Notes under the pieces: model-generated
What the model was told of the DNA's origin: nothing
The model's input: only the letters and a program-made list of their open reading frames with translations
Database searches by the model: none
Part shown: positions 47,018 to 57,242 of the stretch, piece by piece
Layout: every line of letters starts with the position of its first letter
Numbering within the stretch: the first letter of the stretch is position 1
Position numbers and translations under genes: made by a program
Source of the DNA: an uncultured Porphyromonas sp.
GTDB taxonomy: Bacteria; Bacteroidota; Bacteroidia; Bacteroidales; Porphyromonadaceae
Direction: 5' to 3'
Assembly (NCBI GenBank): GCA_934364985.1
Contig: CAKRMU010000002.1
Span: forward strand, 1-64,000
DNA length: 64,000 bases

Positions 47018-48163
47018 TTAAAAATTGATACCTACACTGAGTCTAAAAGTATTATTGAGTGGTGAATGGTTTTGTGTGGCTAAGAAGTATGCCATATCTA
47101 TTGTCGCCCACTTATATATTACTCCTAAGCCCAACGAAAATCCACTATTTGTTCCCTTGCTTTTGTGCTGATAATGGTAACCGCTTCGCACGAAAAACCA
47201 CTCATCAAAGCGATACTCGGCTCCTACTGCCCACACTACCTCCCTCAGCTCTTCGCGTGCTCCTCCCTCGGCATCCCCGAAAGACTGTGTCATGGCTCTC
47301 CACATCCCCAAAGCATTATATGGGGCCGGATTTTTACGGTCTTTCGCCGTTAGCGTAGGAGCAAGTACCTTATTGGCTTCGAGGTGTACGCCGATCGCAT
47401 TTTGCCCATTTATCCTTGTATCGAGACCCACTCCTATCCGCAAAGTGGTCGGAGCATATAAATAATATGCCCCACCATCATAGCTCATCGCTCCGCCTAC
47501 GTTATTAAGTGCTATGGCAGTCCTAAAGTCAGCGTCAGCAGAGTCGCTAAATCTCCATCTCGTTTGGTAGGTCAGAGAGAGATCGCCCAGACAGTTATTT
47601 ACTTGACTTTTAACATTATCGACCGAGTAATTGAAATCACTCTTAAGGTACCTAAGGGAAGCCCCTACAGACCAATGCCTATCAAAAGCGATGGAGTAAC
47701 CCACATCCAGTGCCAATTCGTAAGGCACAATGGTGATGGGCATATAGGCATTACGCTCAAAAGCATTCGTCTTACCTATATGGAAATACCTGAATGAAGC
47801 CCCCACGGCGTGGTTGATCTCGCCGAGGTTCCCCCAGTGATAGTACCCTGTGAGGGTCGAAAGACTGATATCCTTAGCCACCTCTGTCATCCAGGGGGTA
47901 TACCCGAGAGACAACCCCCATTCGCTATCTATGGAAGCGAGTTTTGAGATATTATGATATATCGAGAAGGCATCGGCAGTTGTCGTAAGCCCTACCTCCC
48001 CCATTCCTGCACTCCTCGCGTCAGGCGTGATTGTGAGGATCGGAGCTCCTGTCACCACGGGGTTATATGTCTCTTGACCCATCTCTGTCTGAGCTGTACA
48101 TGGCAATATGGCGAATGAAAAAAACGCCATGAGTACCACCGAAAAAGCGTACCAAGACCTCAT
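47018..48163 (-). CDS. porV: type IX secretion outer-membrane protein PorV
   Basis: Outer-membrane beta-barrel of the type IX secretion system, which shuttles cargo from the translocon to the PorU attachment complex. The signal peptide ends LPCTAQ. The PorV signature follows: TITPDARSAGMGEVGLTTTADAF and then a 14-strand-like barrel ending NNTFRLSVGINF. 381 aa is normal. In P. gingivalis, as I recall, porU, porV and ispF are consecutive; here ispF follows, but the upstream neighbour is a FAH-like gene and not porU. Confidence 0.88.
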   Translation of the reverse strand: MRSWYAFSVVLMAFFSFAILPCTAQTEMGQETYNPVVTGAPILTITPDARSAGMGEVGLTTTADAFSIYHNISKLASIDSEWGLSLGYTPWMTEVAKDISLSTLTGYYHWGNLGEINHAVGASFRYFHIGKTNAFERNAYMPITIVPYELALDVGYSIAFDRHWSVGASLRYLKSDFNYSVDNVKSQVNNCLGDLSLTYQTRWRFSDSADADFRTAIALNNVGGAMSYDGGAYYLYAPTTLRIGVGLDTRINGQNAIGVHLEANKVLAPTLTAKDRKNPAPYNALGMWRAMTQSFGDAEGGAREELREVVWAVGAEYRFDEWFFVRSGYHYQHKSKGTNSGFSLGLGVIYKWATIDMAYFLATQNHSPLNNTFRLSVGINF

Positions 48164-48167
48164 ACAC

Positions 48168-48743
48168 TTATGATATTTTATAGTAAATAAGTTCGTTATC
48201 GGCTCCCTCTATAAGGAATATTCCCTCACCTCGCTCTACACCTACCGGACGCTCAGATAGAGGAAAAGCCACATAGTCACCCACCTTAATTAGATAGTAT
48301 TGGCTCGCAATACTCAAGGTGCTATATAGCTCATCAATAGGAGGGAATGCTAAAGAAGGAAGGTCGCGATGTTGAAGCTCGGCACCCCTATATATAGCCA
48401 TAGAGACCTTCCAATCCTGTATTTCCTCATAACTCGCCCACCTACTCCAGCGAATAAAAGAGCCATCAAAATCCTCTCGCATACGCTCCGGGAAGCCCTC
48501 AGATAGGCGATCAGCGCGTAGGGATAGTGCTAATGACACCTCGCTATAATATCTATTGGCAAACTTGGGTTGCACAGCCTTCGCCACCTTATTGATGCGC
48601 AATACGAGCATAGGCATTACCTGAAGATGCTCCACGTACTCTGGCAAATACAATTCTTTTCCCGAGTTGCTAAGGACATTATCAGCCCTAAGTACGACAT
48701 CCGAAATAGCGTGCGGTGCTACAAAGCAAGAGAATACCTTCAT
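48168..48743 (-). CDS. degenerate fumarylacetoacetate-hydrolase-fold protein
   Basis: 191 aa. The overall pattern matches Bacteroides FAH-family proteins: KELYLPEYVE, LVLRINKVAKAVQPKFANRYYSEV, EDFDGSF, and a C-terminal VGDYVAF near PVGVERGEGIFL. The three metal ligands do not survive: the HHEVE pair aligns with Met43 and Met45 (QVMPMLVL), and the conserved Asp with Ser74 (LALSLRAD). It is therefore probably not a metal-dependent hydrolase. It sits 12 nt after rex and 4 nt before porV. The family assignment is from memory and the alignment is by eye. Confidence 0.6.
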   Translation of the reverse strand: MKVFSCFVAPHAISDVVLRADNVLSNSGKELYLPEYVEHLQVMPMLVLRINKVAKAVQPKFANRYYSEVSLALSLRADRLSEGFPERMREDFDGSFIRWSRWASYEEIQDWKVSMAIYRGAELQHRDLPSLAFPPIDELYSTLSIASQYYLIKVGDYVAFPLSERPVGVERGEGIFLIEGADNELIYYKIS

Positions 48744-48755
48744 CAGTAATTGTTA

Positions 48756-49409
48756 TTATCTCCTTCGATCCTGCTCCTCAATCCGGTGATACATCACTGC
48801 GAGATGCGAGTATATGGATGTATTTTGCAGGGTAACCCCCTTAGGCACCAAGATGCGTGTGGGGGTAAAATTCCATATCGCTGTAAGCCCGGCCTCTACT
48901 GCCTTATCCGTGACACTCTGAGCCACATCGATGGGTACAGTAAGGATGCCTACCGTTACCTCCGGCGTCTTGATCTCCGGGAGTGAGTCAATGTGATACA
49001 CAGGCGAACCTCCAATGGTACTCCCCACCATCGTATCACGGATATCAAAACCGCCCACAATCTCCATACCAAACTGCTCAAGACCTCTATCGTGCATCAA
49101 GGCGGCCCCTAAGTTACCTACGCCTAAAATGTATGCCTTGTGCTGATCGTTAAAACCTAAAAATTCCTCCAATACTTCCACGATTTCTGCCACATCGTAG
49201 CCGACACGCGTCTTCCCGACAATAGACACAAACGATAGATCCTTAGCCACAAGTGCCGAATCAACACCCGTATTTTTTGCAATCTGCGTAGAGGAGACGA
49301 CAACCTCGCCCCTCGCCCTAAGGAGTTTGAGAAATGCCAAATACCAAGGGAGCCTACGTAGTGTAGGCTCAGGCACAACGCCATTATTATTAGATTTACG
49401 CTTCATCAT
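48756..49409 (-). CDS. rex: redox-sensing transcriptional repressor Rex
   Basis: NADH/NAD+ sensor controlling fermentative genes. N-terminal winged helix (PEPTLRRLPWYLAFLKLL, SSTQIAKNTGVDSALVAKDLSF) and a Rossmann NADH domain with AYILGVGNLGAALM. The C-terminal swapped helix ends MYHRIEEQDRRR. 217 aa is normal. First gene of an operon with the FAH-like gene, porV and ispF; -7 box TATATTTG at 49480 to 49473. Confidence 0.95.
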   Translation of the reverse strand: MMKRKSNNNGVVPEPTLRRLPWYLAFLKLLRARGEVVVSSTQIAKNTGVDSALVAKDLSFVSIVGKTRVGYDVAEIVEVLEEFLGFNDQHKAYILGVGNLGAALMHDRGLEQFGMEIVGGFDIRDTMVGSTIGGSPVYHIDSLPEIKTPEVTVGILTVPIDVAQSVTDKAVEAGLTAIWNFTPTRILVPKGVTLQNTSIYSHLAVMYHRIEEQDRRR

Positions 49410-49472
49410 TTCAGTACGTATGAGAGTATAGTAATAAGCCTTTTGACAGGGATAACAAGCCTAAGGTATTTG

Positions 49473-49480
49473 CAAATATA
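49473..49480 (-). promoter_or_regulatory. -7 box TATATTTG of rex operon
   Basis: Consensus match 63 nt before the rex ATG. The leader holds a loose inverted repeat (CTTGTTA...GTCAAAAG), too poor to call a Rex operator. Confidence 0.5.
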
Positions 49481-49717
49481 CAAAAAAATGTTTCGGAGTT
49501 GTGTATTCAAATTACTGCAACCAAAATGAATGTCTTGCCACTCATCTTTTGCCAATACCTGATATCAGCCTTAGAAGATATTCGGTCTTAGCTTTAGCGG
49601 ATACCTGGTATTCTCTAAAGCTAAGACCCTATATTCGTCAGAGCTAATATAGGGTATTCGTTTGGAGTCTTTTCAAACAATTGAAAGACAAAGAGTTGTC
49701 AATGGTAAAAATTGATG
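49481..49717. other. intergenic region rex / exonuclease gene
   Basis: Filled mostly by array copy 9 (49553-49666). Both flanking genes read leftward. Confidence 0.6.
49553..49666. repeat. 23-nt palindromic array, copy 9 (4 units)
   Basis: The opening AATACCTGA is followed by units at 49563, 49586, 49609 and 49632 and a closing TATTCGTTTGG. Units 1-3 are degenerate (TATCAG, TCTTAG, TATTCT) but keep the 23-nt spacing. It is the most diverged copy. Confidence 0.85.
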
Positions 49718-50224
49718 CTACAAATCAACCAACTTAAGGGCGATCACTGCACACGCTTCGGCATCAGCTAAAGCATGGTGATGGTGCGTTAGGTCATAAC
49801 CACAATAGGCAGCCACTGTTTGCAATTGGTGATTGGGCAAAGCCGCTCCTATCTTTCGTCTTGAAGCACGGCAGGTACAATAAAAATGATACTCAGGGTA
49901 CACCAAACCATAATGAGCAAAAACGGCTCTTAGGCAACTCTCATCAAAAGGGCTATTATGTGCAACTAATGGCAAGCCCTCTATATGGGGCGAAAGCTCT
50001 GCCCAAACGTCAGGGAAGGGCAAAGCATTGCAAGTGTCCTTATCTGTCAAGCCGTGGATCTCGGTACACCTGTAATTATAATAATTTGGGGTAGGTTTTA
50101 TCAATCTGTACAATTCGTCTACGATAACCCCCTCACGCACAACGACGATTCCCACGCTACAGACACTACTACGGCTATAATTAGCTGTCTCAAAGTCAAT
50201 TGCAGCAAAGCTCTTCTCTGGCAT
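49718..50224 (-). CDS. DnaQ-like 3'-5' exonuclease
   Basis: DEDDh-family exonuclease. The first acidic pair is in FAAIDFETAN, the second Asp in AHNSPFDESCLRAV, and the terminal His-x4-Asp in HHALADAEACAV. 168 aa, a single domain with no polymerase part. Start at MPEKSFAAIDFE (50224): the frame continues to 50269, but those codons are the aspS terminator stem. Role unknown (DNA repair or RNA trimming). Confidence 0.85.
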   Translation of the reverse strand: MPEKSFAAIDFETANYSRSSVCSVGIVVVREGVIVDELYRLIKPTPNYYNYRCTEIHGLTDKDTCNALPFPDVWAELSPHIEGLPLVAHNSPFDESCLRAVFAHYGLVYPEYHFYCTCRASRRKIGAALPNHQLQTVAAYCGYDLTHHHHALADAEACAVIALKLVDL

Positions 50225-50238
50225 TCTATTTTTGAATA

Positions 50239-50279
50239 TAAAAAAGAGGTCGCCCCGAGACTTTCTCAAGGCAACCTCT
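50239..50279 (-). terminator. aspS terminator
   Basis: Leftward, AGAGGTTGCC pairs with GGCGACCTCT (one G-U position), then TTTTTT. It separates aspS from the exonuclease gene. Confidence 0.88.
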
Positions 50280-50284
50280 GTACT

Positions 50285-52048
50285 TTAAGCATTCTTTGGT
50301 GCTTTTGTATCTAAATAGAGCTCATCAAGCTGGTCACGATCTAATGGCGATGGTGCATCTATCATCACGTCTCTTCCGGATGTGTTTTTAGGGAAGGCGA
50401 TGGTGTCACGTATGCTATTAAGCTTCGCAAATAGTGATACCCAACGGTCAAAACCATAAGCTATACCTCCGTGTGGTGGGGCCCCGTACTTAAAGGCATT
50501 CATCAAGAAGCCAAACTGCTCTTCGGCTTTTTCGTCCGTAAACCCTAATACTTCAAACATCTTTTTCTGAAGCTCGCTATCGTGGATTCGGATAGAGCCA
50601 CCGCCTACCTCCACACCATTGATGATCATATCGTAGGCATTTGCACGAACGGCACCCGGATCTTTGTCTAAGAGAGGAATATCCTCGGGCTTTGGCGATG
50701 TGAAGGGGTGGTGCATCGCATAATACCTCTTCGTCTCTTCATCCCACTCCAATAAGGGGAAGTCAACCACCCAAAGACAAGAGAATTTATTGGGATCCAT
50801 AAGCCCCTCTTCACTGGCTACATGAAGGCGAAGACTCCCTAATTGCTTACGCGTCTTCATCGCATCGTCACCACTCAAAATAAGGATGAGGTCCCCCCTC
50901 TCTGCTTGCATCGTTTGGGCTAAGGTCTGAAGGACTTCCGGAGAATAAAACTTATCAACACTACTCTTGACACTACCATCCTCCATCACTCGTGCATAGA
51001 CCATACCCTTTGCACCCACTTGAGGTTTCTTGACATATTCAGTAAGCTGATCGAGCTGCTTACGAGTATACGATGCCGCCCCTTTGACACAAATACCTCC
51101 GATATACAAGGCTTCGTCAAAGACTTTAAAACCATGACCTTGGAGTGTATCCATAAGCTCCACAAACTTCATCCCAAAACGAGTGTCGGGCTTGTCGCTA
51201 CCATAGTACTTCATAGCATCGTGCCACGACATACGTGGATAGCTCTCTTTCTGCTCAATGCCCAATATCTTACTAAATAGATATTTACTCAAACCCTCAA
51301 AGGTATTCAGTATATCCTCCTGCTCCACAAACGACATCTCACAATCGATCTGCGTAAACTCGGGCTGACGATCTGCCCTTAAGTCTTCGTCCCGGAAGCA
51401 TTTAACGATCTGGAAATAACGATCAAAGCCTGCCACCATCAGCAACTGCTTGAAGGTCTGTGGCGATTGTGGAAGAGCATAAAATTCACCAGGATTCATC
51501 CGACTTGGTACCACAAAGTCACGAGCTCCCTCTGGAGTAGACTTGATGAGAACAGGCGTCTCGACCTCCAAAAAATCAAGGTCGTCAAGGTACCTACGTA
51601 TCTCAATAGCCATGCGGTGTCTTAGCTCAAGATTACGACGGACTATACCACGTCGAAGATCCAAATAACGATACTTCATTCTGAGCTCATCACCGCCATC
51701 GGACTGATCCTCAATAGTAAAGGGAGGCGTTGCTGAGGTATTCAAGACCTCCAATTTGTCCACAATAACCTCAATATCTCCCGTTGCTAATTTGTCATTC
51801 TTAGCAGAGCGCTCAGCCACTGTCCCGGTAACCTGAATGACGTATTCCCGACCTAAATGCGATGCTTTCTCAGCCACATCGGCATTATTCTCCTGCCTGA
51901 AAACAAGCTGAGTGATACCATACCTGTCTCGTAGGTCGATAAAACTCATCCCCCCCATCTTACGATTCGTCTGCACCCATCCGGATAAGGTGACAGTCTC
52001 ACCGACATTCGACGCCCTAAGAGCGCCACAAGTTGTTGTCCTAAACAT
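50285..52048 (-). CDS. aspS: aspartyl-tRNA synthetase
   Basis: Class II synthetase, 587 aa with the bacterial GAD insertion. OB-fold anticodon domain (about 15-115, [16 protein letters not shown]). Motif 2 is [16 protein letters not shown] and motif 3 [16 protein letters not shown]. The length and GAD domain favour the bacterial AspRS type. It lies 28 nt downstream of the CNNM/CBS gene. Confidence 0.97.
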   Translation of the reverse strand: MFRTTTCGALRASNVGETVTLSGWVQTNRKMGGMSFIDLRDRYGITQLVFRQENNADVAEKASHLGREYVIQVTGTVAERSAKNDKLATGDIEVIVDKLEVLNTSATPPFTIEDQSDGGDELRMKYRYLDLRRGIVRRNLELRHRMAIEIRRYLDDLDFLEVETPVLIKSTPEGARDFVVPSRMNPGEFYALPQSPQTFKQLLMVAGFDRYFQIVKCFRDEDLRADRQPEFTQIDCEMSFVEQEDILNTFEGLSKYLFSKILGIEQKESYPRMSWHDAMKYYGSDKPDTRFGMKFVELMDTLQGHGFKVFDEALYIGGICVKGAASYTRKQLDQLTEYVKKPQVGAKGMVYARVMEDGSVKSSVDKFYSPEVLQTLAQTMQAERGDLILILSGDDAMKTRKQLGSLRLHVASEEGLMDPNKFSCLWVVDFPLLEWDEETKRYYAMHHPFTSPKPEDIPLLDKDPGAVRANAYDMIINGVEVGGGSIRIHDSELQKKMFEVLGFTDEKAEEQFGFLMNAFKYGAPPHGGIAYGFDRWVSLFAKLNSIRDTIAFPKNTSGRDVMIDAPSPLDRDQLDELYLDTKAPKNA

Positions 52049-52076
52049 AACTATTATCCCTTTTTTCTTCCTAAGA

Positions 52077-53321
52077 CTACATCTTACGAAGTCTGACTAA
52101 TGTGATCTTATTCCCCGTTGCACGCATGACCTTAACCTGGAAATGCGGTGGCAAATCAAACTCATCTCCAGCCTCCGGTATCTCCTGACTATAGTGAAGG
52201 ATAAAGCCGGCCAAAGTCTGGTAATCATCATCCTCCGGTATCTCTAAGTCAAATAGCTCATTGAGCGTATCAACTTCTGCCCTCCCAGAGATGATGTATT
52301 CGCTATCCCCCACTTGCCGCATAGCGATTTTAGTAGTATCGTGCTCGTCCTCTATATCTCCGAATATCTCCTCCACCAAATCCTCAAGTGTCAGCATTCC
52401 CGCTGTACCACCTAATTCATCCACAACGATAGCTAAGCTTCTTTTCTTTTGCAAAAGTTGCTTCAGCGCATTCTCAGCTGCAAGCGACTCAGGTATGAAA
52501 ATAGTAGGAAGGATTCGCGATTGCCAAGCTACATTATTAGGCATTCTAAACATCTCAATACTATGAATATAGCCAAGGATATCATCAATATCCTCTTTGT
52601 ATACAGGCAGTTTTGAGTAGCCCGTTTTATCGAATATACCCACCAATTCTTCCCGATCAATATCAAAGCTAACTGCCGTTATCTCATTCCTCGGGACAAG
52701 ACAATCCCTCGCCTTTATCTCCGAAAAATCAAGTGCATTCTGTAGGATTCTTGCTTCATCCGCATTCTCCTCATGCCGCACGTTACTCTCAATAAAATAG
52801 TCAAGGTCTATCTTAGATAAAGGTTGCACATTATCGTCTTTATTGTCTATCCTGAATAGGGTAAAAAATAACTTGCTGATGAGTGAAATCAGGAGCGTTA
52901 TGGGATACAAGACAATGTAAATAATGAAAAAAGGTAACGTAATTATCCGCACCGCGATATTCGGCTTTGCCTGACCAACAGCCTTCGGAATATACTCTGA
53001 GAAAACGATGATTAGGGCAGTAGAGAGAAGCGTTTGCAGTAATACCACGAGGAAATCACTATGCAATAATTGATTAAGTGGCTCCTCAAGGGCCATCGCT
53101 ACTAGCAAACTGTACACTACATTGACGATATTATTGCCGACTAATGCCGTCGTAATGAAGCGACTAGCATTGTTATAAAAGTGAGTCGCTATCCGAGATA
53201 TGGCATTACCCCTATTCTTATCAATCTCTACTTGTAGCCTATCTGCCGAGACAAAACTTATCTCTGACATACTGAAGAACCCCGATAGAGCGATACAGAT
53301 AATTATACCTAAGTAAATCAT
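52077..53321 (-). CDS. CNNM/CorC-type membrane protein with CBS pair (GldE-like)
   Basis: Inner-membrane protein of the hemolysin C/CNNM family, linked to magnesium or cobalt efflux; in Bacteroidetes the relative GldE is associated with gliding and secretion. 414 aa: three to four N-terminal membrane helices in a CNNM domain (about 1-185), two CBS domains (about 200-320, with [23 protein letters not shown]), and a C-terminal CorC/HlyC domain. The metal transport role is inferred. It follows lptC in a leftward group. Confidence 0.88.
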   Translation of the reverse strand: MIYLGIIICIALSGFFSMSEISFVSADRLQVEIDKNRGNAISRIATHFYNNASRFITTALVGNNIVNVVYSLLVAMALEEPLNQLLHSDFLVVLLQTLLSTALIIVFSEYIPKAVGQAKPNIAVRIITLPFFIIYIVLYPITLLISLISKLFFTLFRIDNKDDNVQPLSKIDLDYFIESNVRHEENADEARILQNALDFSEIKARDCLVPRNEITAVSFDIDREELVGIFDKTGYSKLPVYKEDIDDILGYIHSIEMFRMPNNVAWQSRILPTIFIPESLAAENALKQLLQKKRSLAIVVDELGGTAGMLTLEDLVEEIFGDIEDEHDTTKIAMRQVGDSEYIISGRAEVDTLNELFDLEIPEDDDYQTLAGFILHYSQEIPEAGDEFDLPPHFQVKVMRATGNKITLVRLRKM

Positions 53322-53351
53322 GAAGCAAGGATTAAAAGGTCATTAATATCG

Positions 53352-54044
53352 TCATTGTCTCTGAAGGATAGTGTCACCTCGCAACATCGGAGATGCCACT
53401 TGAAGCGAGTCTTTAGGCGGAATAGAGTCTACGGCATTTGACATCGGCTTATCTTCGACATCTAAATGGCCATATGATGAATACAACTCATAGCGAGTCA
53501 TCATTTGATTACTTCTAAATCCGAATTTACTCTCTATCAATTGTCCGTTTGCCGGCACTATGAGAGTATGTTCGTGGGAATACACTTCGGCTAATGCCTC
53601 ATCCCAGTATAGAGAGTGTCCAAAGAAACGCTGACCATCTCGGGTCAATACTTCGACATTCCCCAGCAACTCCCACAGCTTTTTATCTTGATAATAGAAG
53701 GCGGTATCCGCCTTTATAGAGGCTTGAGTGTGGAATAATGTATCAAACTGCTCCACATAAAAGCCCTCTGGGAAGTGCCAATACGCCTCTGGTTCTTCGT
53801 AAGTATACCATACCGGAGCTTCCAATTTATATCGCGTGATACCGCTGTCCGATATCAGCGAGGAGGCATCTCGGGTAAGAGAGGTATAGGGTAGAGAGTC
53901 TATCTGACTGGCTAATGTGTCGCTCTTTTTTCCCCCACAACTTGCGAGGGATATTAAAACATACAAAAAGACACCAGCACAGACCCAACTTTGGGGCTGT
54001 GCCAGTATCTTAAATTGCTTATTTCGGGGAGGCTGTTCTTTCAT
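53352..54044 (-). CDS. lptC: LPS export protein LptC (lipoprotein form)
   Basis: Periplasmic LptC component of the lipopolysaccharide transport bridge. An N-terminal hydrophobic segment ends in a lipobox (LISLASCGG), so it is predicted to be lipid-anchored in the inner membrane and not bound by a helix as in E. coli. The body is a beta-jellyroll typical of LptC (ITRYKLEAPVWYTYEEPEAYWHFPEGFYVEQFD). 230 aa. It lies 36 nt downstream of the TPR protein gene. Confidence 0.85.
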   Translation of the reverse strand: MKEQPPRNKQFKILAQPQSWVCAGVFLYVLISLASCGGKKSDTLASQIDSLPYTSLTRDASSLISDSGITRYKLEAPVWYTYEEPEAYWHFPEGFYVEQFDTLFHTQASIKADTAFYYQDKKLWELLGNVEVLTRDGQRFFGHSLYWDEALAEVYSHEHTLIVPANGQLIESKFGFRSNQMMTRYELYSSYGHLDVEDKPMSNAVDSIPPKDSLQVASPMLRGDTILQRQ

Positions 54045-54080
54045 ATCTTCACCCAGATGTGGGAGAAGTAGATATTAATC

Positions 54081-55457
54081 TTATTTTGCCCTAATAGTCG
54101 TGGTCTCGCCAATCCAACCTCCGACAGTAAATGACCCGCCCAAAGAAAGGTCTGGGTGCATAAATACATCTTCCTTAGTTGGGAAATGCTGGCTGAAGGA
54201 TGCTATAAGGGTGTTTGCCTCGCTGGCGACACTTGGGTCTACTGATTTTGCACGCTGAGCTTTCTCTACTACCAAACAATAAACAATGCGTTGCTTAACC
54301 GGATCGTCGGGATAGATATTCTTAGCCGTTGCAGCATACATATTGGCGATCAGTAGAAGTGGGGCACCAAAGTTGCTCTTATTGGCGATAGCTTGGTTGG
54401 CATAGCTACGAGCTGCACTGAAGCTATTTTGCTTATAGCTCATGACGGCAAGTAGGTAATAGATCTCGGCTTTGTCGTTTGAGTCGGTTGATAAGTCGAG
54501 TGCCTTCTCGTAGTAATCGCGAGCTCTGCTGTAGTTATTATCCTTAAATGCTTTGTTGGCAATACCTATTGCAGCTTCTGCACTTGGCTCTAAGTTGAAA
54601 AGATGCTCAGACATTGCAAAGTATACGTTGCTCTCTGTACAGCCTACAGATCTCAGTAGGGCGATGGTCTTGGATAAGAATTCCTTATCGGTTTTCTTTG
54701 CCTCTACTTGTGGACCATATACTTGCTCCATTATTTCGCAACTTGCGGCTCCACTTTGTGCAAACATTGATTGACCATTCTCTTTATACCCCTGATAGGC
54801 TTCTACCATTTCGGTATCACCATTAGCAGTATATTCAGCTATCTTTTGGTCGTAATAGCCGTCAACCATCATATGTTCGTTGACATACTGCTCCTTAAGC
54901 TCGGGATGATGAAACATCCTTGCCATTGAAGCGTAGTCAAACTGCGACAATGCGAGGGGGTCGGTATCCTTACCTTTCTCTTTTACGACGGGGGCCAGCC
55001 ACTCATACAGCATATCGTAATCGCTATCATTACCCATGTATCGCATATAGTCAGAGACCTTATTACCTAAGACGTAGTCGATACCATTTTCGGGATCATC
55101 GCCGAAATACTTAATGCGAGTGTCGTACATCTCCATAAGTTTTCCTACCCATTCTTTTTTCTCTTCCGGGGTCTGAGCCTGCTCAATTTTCCAGTTCAGG
55201 AGCTCTGCACCTATGATGTAGGTATCTTTGCTTGCCCCCGGGCAGTTGTCGTATACTTTAGTCCAGAAGTCGTATGCATCCTTATAATTATGACCTTGAT
55301 GATGGGCCTTATAGTATGAAATATTCCTACGGCAGTCGATACTATCATTTCCGTGACCAAAGGGCGTCCCTGACTCTACGCCGGTCTGTGCACTCACAGA
55401 GAGCAATGAGAGAATGCTCCCGAAAAGCGTTGCTACAAGTATAAATCCTTTTTTCAT
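54081..55457 (-). CDS. exported tetratricopeptide-repeat protein
   Basis: 458 aa. Signal peptide MKKGFILVATLFGSILSLLSVSAQ; start at 55457, with an upstream ATG at 55487 also in frame. Several TPR units occur in the second half (about 295-385, for example YSRARDYYEKALDLSTDSN and YYLLAVMSYKQNSFSAARSY). It probably scaffolds an envelope complex. This TPR protein between a FadL-like porin and lptC is a recurrent Bacteroidetes arrangement; partner and function are not known. Confidence 0.8.
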   Translation of the reverse strand: MKKGFILVATLFGSILSLLSVSAQTGVESGTPFGHGNDSIDCRRNISYYKAHHQGHNYKDAYDFWTKVYDNCPGASKDTYIIGAELLNWKIEQAQTPEEKKEWVGKLMEMYDTRIKYFGDDPENGIDYVLGNKVSDYMRYMGNDSDYDMLYEWLAPVVKEKGKDTDPLALSQFDYASMARMFHHPELKEQYVNEHMMVDGYYDQKIAEYTANGDTEMVEAYQGYKENGQSMFAQSGAASCEIMEQVYGPQVEAKKTDKEFLSKTIALLRSVGCTESNVYFAMSEHLFNLEPSAEAAIGIANKAFKDNNYSRARDYYEKALDLSTDSNDKAEIYYLLAVMSYKQNSFSAARSYANQAIANKSNFGAPLLLIANMYAATAKNIYPDDPVKQRIVYCLVVEKAQRAKSVDPSVASEANTLIASFSQHFPTKEDVFMHPDLSLGGSFTVGGWIGETTTIRAK

Positions 55458-55567
55458 TGTCTTATCTAATCGTAAGTTATGTTTCAATTGATATCTCTCG
55501 TTATGGGTGTTATCCTATGGGGTTGTCTTATTCTTTTGATAGCACTTTAGCTTAATGGTTTATTCTG

Positions 55568-56908
55568 TTATTGAATTTTTAGTTTTCTAAACCACGTCTC
55601 GTTGAAGTTGAGACTAAGTGAAAGCTTAAGCATATCTTGCGAAAAATTCTTTTGTAATGTCGAAAATCTATGATTGTACTCTAACGTCAAGTTAACGATG
55701 GAGGTACGATCGCTACTATACACTTTTAGGGGCATACCGATACCGAATGTCGCTCCTACCTGATGCACCTGACCTAATTCCGGCACCATTAGATACGAAT
55801 TTTGGTAATTGAGACCTCCTCTATAATACATCCTTTGGTAGTATTTTCGTGAGAATGCGTCGGGGGTAATCTGCACGCCTAATGCTCCTCTATAAGTATT
55901 TGAAAACTCTACTTTATCGTTAACAAATGGATTATTAATTCCTTTGAGTCCCCACAACTGAGCCTCAATATCTGCAGCTATCGTCATCCTCTGTGGCATA
56001 TCCCAGGAGAGACCAAATCCTATCTTATGAGGGGTGGCAGTTTTCATTCTAACGGTATCTGACTCAATAATAGGCTTACTTTTTGAGCCATAGTTGCGGT
56101 TCACGAAATAGGTCATCTCAGGAGTCAATTTCATCTGTGGGGTATAAGTTAAGCCTAAGGTCAGCTCGTCTTTTCGCTCATTAGGGAGGGCGAACTTATA
56201 TTGCAGCCCCATATCTACACCCCAATCATCAAGGCGAATGGTGTAGCTATGAAAGTCTTGAGACAGCACCTGTACACTTGGCTGTAGGTGGACGGTATGT
56301 GTCAGCATCCCGAAATGATACTTGGCATTAACCCCCAAATAAAGCCCTTTATATATATGAGCGCCTAAACCTAAATATAAAGATTGGAGCGAACCCGATC
56401 CGTTAAACGTCTGTAGCATGATATTGCCCGTCTCACGCCCCTCAATCTTTACAGTGTTATATAGACTATACCCAACGCTTGAAAAAGGCACTACACCGAG
56501 GCTTACGGCAAAGCGATTTTTGTAAACCGGAAACTGCAATGCTATGTAATCTAAGCCTCCAAGGAGTGCATTCTTTTTGTCGTTAGCATCCTTATAGTGT
56601 CCCCATATTGCTGACGCTCCAATGTCCAACAAAAACGAAAGCGAATCAGTAGCTCCGTATGCGGCAGGATTTTGTAGGTTGATCACAGAAGAGCTACTCA
56701 TACCGATACCGACACCACCCATACCACGCCACGCAATAGGACTACCATTAGCGAGCGTGCCATAGCCTAACCGCGTTAGTGGTGTAGACTCGACACCCTG
56801 AGCACTTACTCGTGGTGCTTCCAACCCTACTCCCATCAATAGCAAAATGCCCACAACTAAGTATGAGACCCATTTGCTCACTCCATTAACTCTATGCGTA
56901 ATTATCAT
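55568..56908 (-). CDS. FadL-like outer-membrane protein
   Basis: 446-aa predicted beta-barrel. The signal peptide ends PRVSAQ, then RLGYGTLANGSPIAWRGMGGVGIGMSSSSVINLQNPAAYGATD, which resembles the N-terminal hatch region of long-chain fatty-acid transport proteins. The C-terminus ends in aromatic-rich strands (NFNETWFRKLKIQ). Substrate unknown. First gene of the leftward group with TPR protein, lptC, CNNM/CBS and aspS. Confidence 0.78.
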   Translation of the reverse strand: MIITHRVNGVSKWVSYLVVGILLLMGVGLEAPRVSAQGVESTPLTRLGYGTLANGSPIAWRGMGGVGIGMSSSSVINLQNPAAYGATDSLSFLLDIGASAIWGHYKDANDKKNALLGGLDYIALQFPVYKNRFAVSLGVVPFSSVGYSLYNTVKIEGRETGNIMLQTFNGSGSLQSLYLGLGAHIYKGLYLGVNAKYHFGMLTHTVHLQPSVQVLSQDFHSYTIRLDDWGVDMGLQYKFALPNERKDELTLGLTYTPQMKLTPEMTYFVNRNYGSKSKPIIESDTVRMKTATPHKIGFGLSWDMPQRMTIAADIEAQLWGLKGINNPFVNDKVEFSNTYRGALGVQITPDAFSRKYYQRMYYRGGLNYQNSYLMVPELGQVHQVGATFGIGMPLKVYSSDRTSIVNLTLEYNHRFSTLQKNFSQDMLKLSLSLNFNETWFRKLKIQ

Positions 56909-57054
56909 CTATAGCACTATTATCCGATTCAGCAAATACATAATCACCTGCAAATATACCCGAAAAAACTAATATACCACTTATCAAGCCGAATGGATTA
57001 AGAGCACAGCACCCATAGGCGACATTCAGAGCCCCCACTAATCGAGATAAAAAT

Positions 57055-57095
57055 GAAGGTCCGTGGCTTCAAGTATTGAAGCTCTACGGACCTTC
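57055..57095 (-). terminator. tRNA-Phe terminator, two-storey stem
   Basis: GAAGGTCCGT pairs with ACGGACCTTC and an inner GCTTCAA pairs with TTGAAGC around TAC; leftward the stem is followed by ATTTTTATC. Confidence 0.9.
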
Positions 57096-57107
57096 GGGGG
57101 GAGGGAG

Positions 57108-57180
57108 TGGTGCCACCAGGAATCGAACCGGGGACACAAGGATTTTCAGTCCTTTGCTCTACCAACTGAGCTATGGCACC
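57108..57180 (-). tRNA. tRNA-Phe (anticodon GAA)
   Basis: A 73-nt cloverleaf on the minus strand. Acceptor GGTGCCA, D arm GCTC-AGTTGGTA-GAGC, anticodon loop CTGAAAA, T arm with GGTTCGATTCC, and discriminator A. CCA is not encoded. Single tRNA unit with its own consensus promoter and terminator. Confidence 0.97.
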
Positions 57181-57242
57181 CCATCCATTCTGACTAAGAC
57201 ACTTACGAGCGTAAGAAAATCTCAGCTTTCAGAAATGCTTTG

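Noticed and set aside
49410..49472. Rex operator in the rex leader
   Set aside because: The inverted repeat CTTGTTA...GTCAAAAG matches the Rex box only loosely.
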